NCBI GenBank assembly: GCA_024346835.1 | Contig: AP024866.1 | Location: 992,001 to 1,056,000 of the forward strand | Source of the DNA: Vibrio comitans | Lineage (GTDB): Bacteria > Pseudomonadota > Gammaproteobacteria > Enterobacterales > Vibrionaceae | Reading direction: 5' to 3' | Length of the DNA stretch: 64,000 nt | Shown here: positions 63,061 to 64,000 of the stretch, piece after piece | How positions within the stretch are numbered: the first letter of the stretch is position 1 | Layout: every line of letters begins with the position of its first letter | Translations under genes and position numbers: made by a program | Notes under the pieces: generated by a model | The model's database searches: none | What the model was told of the DNA's origin: nothing | The model's input: the letters and a program-made list of their open reading frames with translations, nothing else

Positions 63061-63640
63061 ATTTCAAAGTCGCTTAGTCGGAACCATAGTGCTTGTTGCC
63101 GTTGGGGTCATCGTACTCCCTGACGTATTGGACGGTGAGAAGCTGCACTATAAGGAAGAGTTCGTTGCCATTCCAATCAAGCCTCAGCTTGAATCTGAAG
63201 TCGAATCCTTTGAGATTTTAGACCCAGTAGAAGAAGACATATCACTACCACCTGAGCCTGTAGAAGAGATCATTCATGAAAGCTCTGAGCCAGTTGCTGT
63301 TGCAGAAAACAAGCCGAAAGCAACGCCTAAGCCACAGGTGAAACCTGAACCTGAGGTTGTTGAAGTAAAAGAGCGTAAGGTTGATGAGCGCAACAACTAT
63401 CAAGACAGTGGTTGGATTATTCAGTTGGTGTCACTGCGAAATGGCGACAATGCGGAGACAACAGCGAAGGATCTACGCAACCGTGGTTATAGAGCCAGCG
63501 TAGTAAAAGCCAATGATTTTTACCGTGTAATCATCGGCCCTGATGTCTCACGCTCTAAGTTAGAGTCGCAACTGCCTGAATTGAAAAAGATCACAGGCTC
63601 TTCTGGCCAGATTCAGACATTTAAGCCATTAAATCCATAA
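63050..63640 (+). CDS. dedD: DedD, SPOR-domain cell division protein
   Basis: A 196-residue protein with one membrane segment (residues 9-27, LVGTIVLVAVGVIVLPDVL). A Pro/Glu/Lys-rich periplasmic linker follows, then a SPOR domain from about 121 (GWIIQLVSLRNGDNAETTAKDLRNRGY). SPOR domains bind glycan denuded of stem peptides at the septum. Confidence 0.92.
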   Translation: MASKFQSRLVGTIVLVAVGVIVLPDVLDGEKLHYKEEFVAIPIKPQLESEVESFEILDPVEEDISLPPEPVEEIIHESSEPVAVAENKPKATPKPQVKPEPEVVEVKERKVDERNNYQDSGWIIQLVSLRNGDNAETTAKDLRNRGYRASVVKANDFYRVIIGPDVSRSKLESQLPELKKITGSSGQIQTFKPLNP

Positions 63641-63641
63641 A

Positions 63642-63655
63642 GAAAACGTTTGCGT
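63642..63655 (+). promoter_or_regulatory. PurR operator upstream of cvpA
   Basis: GAAAACGTTTGCGT is the perfect reverse complement of the PurR consensus ACGCAAACGTTTTC. It lies 48 bp before cvpA, which precedes purF in E. coli, so purine repression is expected. Confidence 0.8.
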
Positions 63656-63703
63656 CGCGCATTTTTCTGTTAGAATGCGCGCCAGCATGAGGAAGTAAAG
63701 CTC

Positions 63704-64000
63704 ATGAATTGGATAGATTTTACTATTTTAGGTGTGATCGGCATCTCTGCGCTGATCAGTTTGGTACGAGGTTTTGTTAAAGAAGCGCTCTCTTTAGTGA
63801 TTTGGTTTGGCGCCTTTTTTATTGCCAGCCAATACTACTCTAGACTAGCTGTGTACTTCACAAACATCCAAGATGATATGGTCCGAAACGGAGCGGCCGT
63901 TGGTGCTCTGTTTGTTGCAACACTCGTTGTTGGTGCAGTAGTTAACTACACTATAGGGCAACTGGTCCAAAAAACGGGTCTGTCAGGTACAGACCGAGTG
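63704..64000 (+). CDS. cvpA: CvpA family membrane protein, 5' part
   Basis: The first 99 codons are visible and the gene runs past the window. The N-terminus MNWIDFTILGVIGISALISLVRGFVKEALSLVIWFGAFF is typical of CvpA, with four membrane segments expected in all. CvpA is needed for colicin V production in E. coli and affects envelope stress tolerance. A PurR site lies upstream. Confidence 0.92.
   Translation, partial: MNWIDFTILGVIGISALISLVRGFVKEALSLVIWFGAFFIASQYYSRLAVYFTNIQDDMVRNGAAVGALFVATLVVGAVVNYTIGQLVQKTGLSGTDRV

Overview
The window looks like a stretch of the main chromosome of a Vibrio or close Vibrionaceae relative. The best evidence is gene order and family type. It has a fimV/hubP-truA-accD-folC-dedD-cvpA cluster without dedA, fabB followed by pdxB and a second-type aspartate-semialdehyde dehydrogenase, fadL next to a small sigma/DUF3379 pair and fadIJ, a smrB/prmB/aroC block, and a full ccmABCDEFGHI operon. 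Species cannot be fixed from the sequence alone.

Layout. 1-2609: the end of an M20 metallopeptidase gene, an Old Yellow Enzyme and a MarC/YhgN membrane protein. 3043-3115: tRNA-Arg(CCT). 3465-6858: a lipoprotein 5'-nucleotidase/cyclic phosphodiesterase and a LeuO-like LysR regulator. 7046-19365: an AT-rich, tightly packed Tad (Flp) pilus locus with two Flp prepilins (one only 57 codons long), TadV peptidase, RcpC, RcpA secretin, a CpaD/RcpB-like lipoprotein, TadZ, TadA, TadB, TadC, TadD, TadE, TadF, TadG and a closing OmpA-like protein. 19866-23082: a second LysR regulator and a pair of outer-membrane proteins. 23237-30194: cytochrome c maturation. 30263-34109: mlaA, a large lipoprotein metallophosphoesterase and a Tag-like DNA glycosylase. 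34145-34860: about four tandem copies of a 182-bp palindrome-bearing unit. 34965-41620: fatty-acid uptake and beta-oxidation (fadL, ECF-type sigma plus DUF3379 protein, fadI, fadJ). 41718-54316: ThrE-type exporter, M16 peptidase, sixA, fasciclin protein, smrB, prmB, aroC, TRIC channel, epmC, yfcL, FMN reductase and mnmC. 54426-64000: fabB, pdxB, asd, fimV/hubP-like, truA, accD, folC, dedD and the start of cvpA.

How genes work together. The tad genes build one secretion and pilus machine. ccm genes load haem onto periplasmic c-type cytochromes. The fad genes and fabB share FadR-like operator sequences, and fabB carries a hairpin-ended 3' UTR where the Vibrio sRNA FarS is expected, so lipid synthesis and breakdown appear linked here. 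accD also supplies malonyl-CoA for fatty-acid synthesis.

Most unusual items: the 182-bp BIME-like tandem array, the overlooked short Flp pilin, a hairpin that hides the ribosome site of the nucleotidase gene, an orphan terminator upstream of fadI that suggests a small RNA, a TadD protein with a fused SPOR domain, and a short HubP/FimV homologue.
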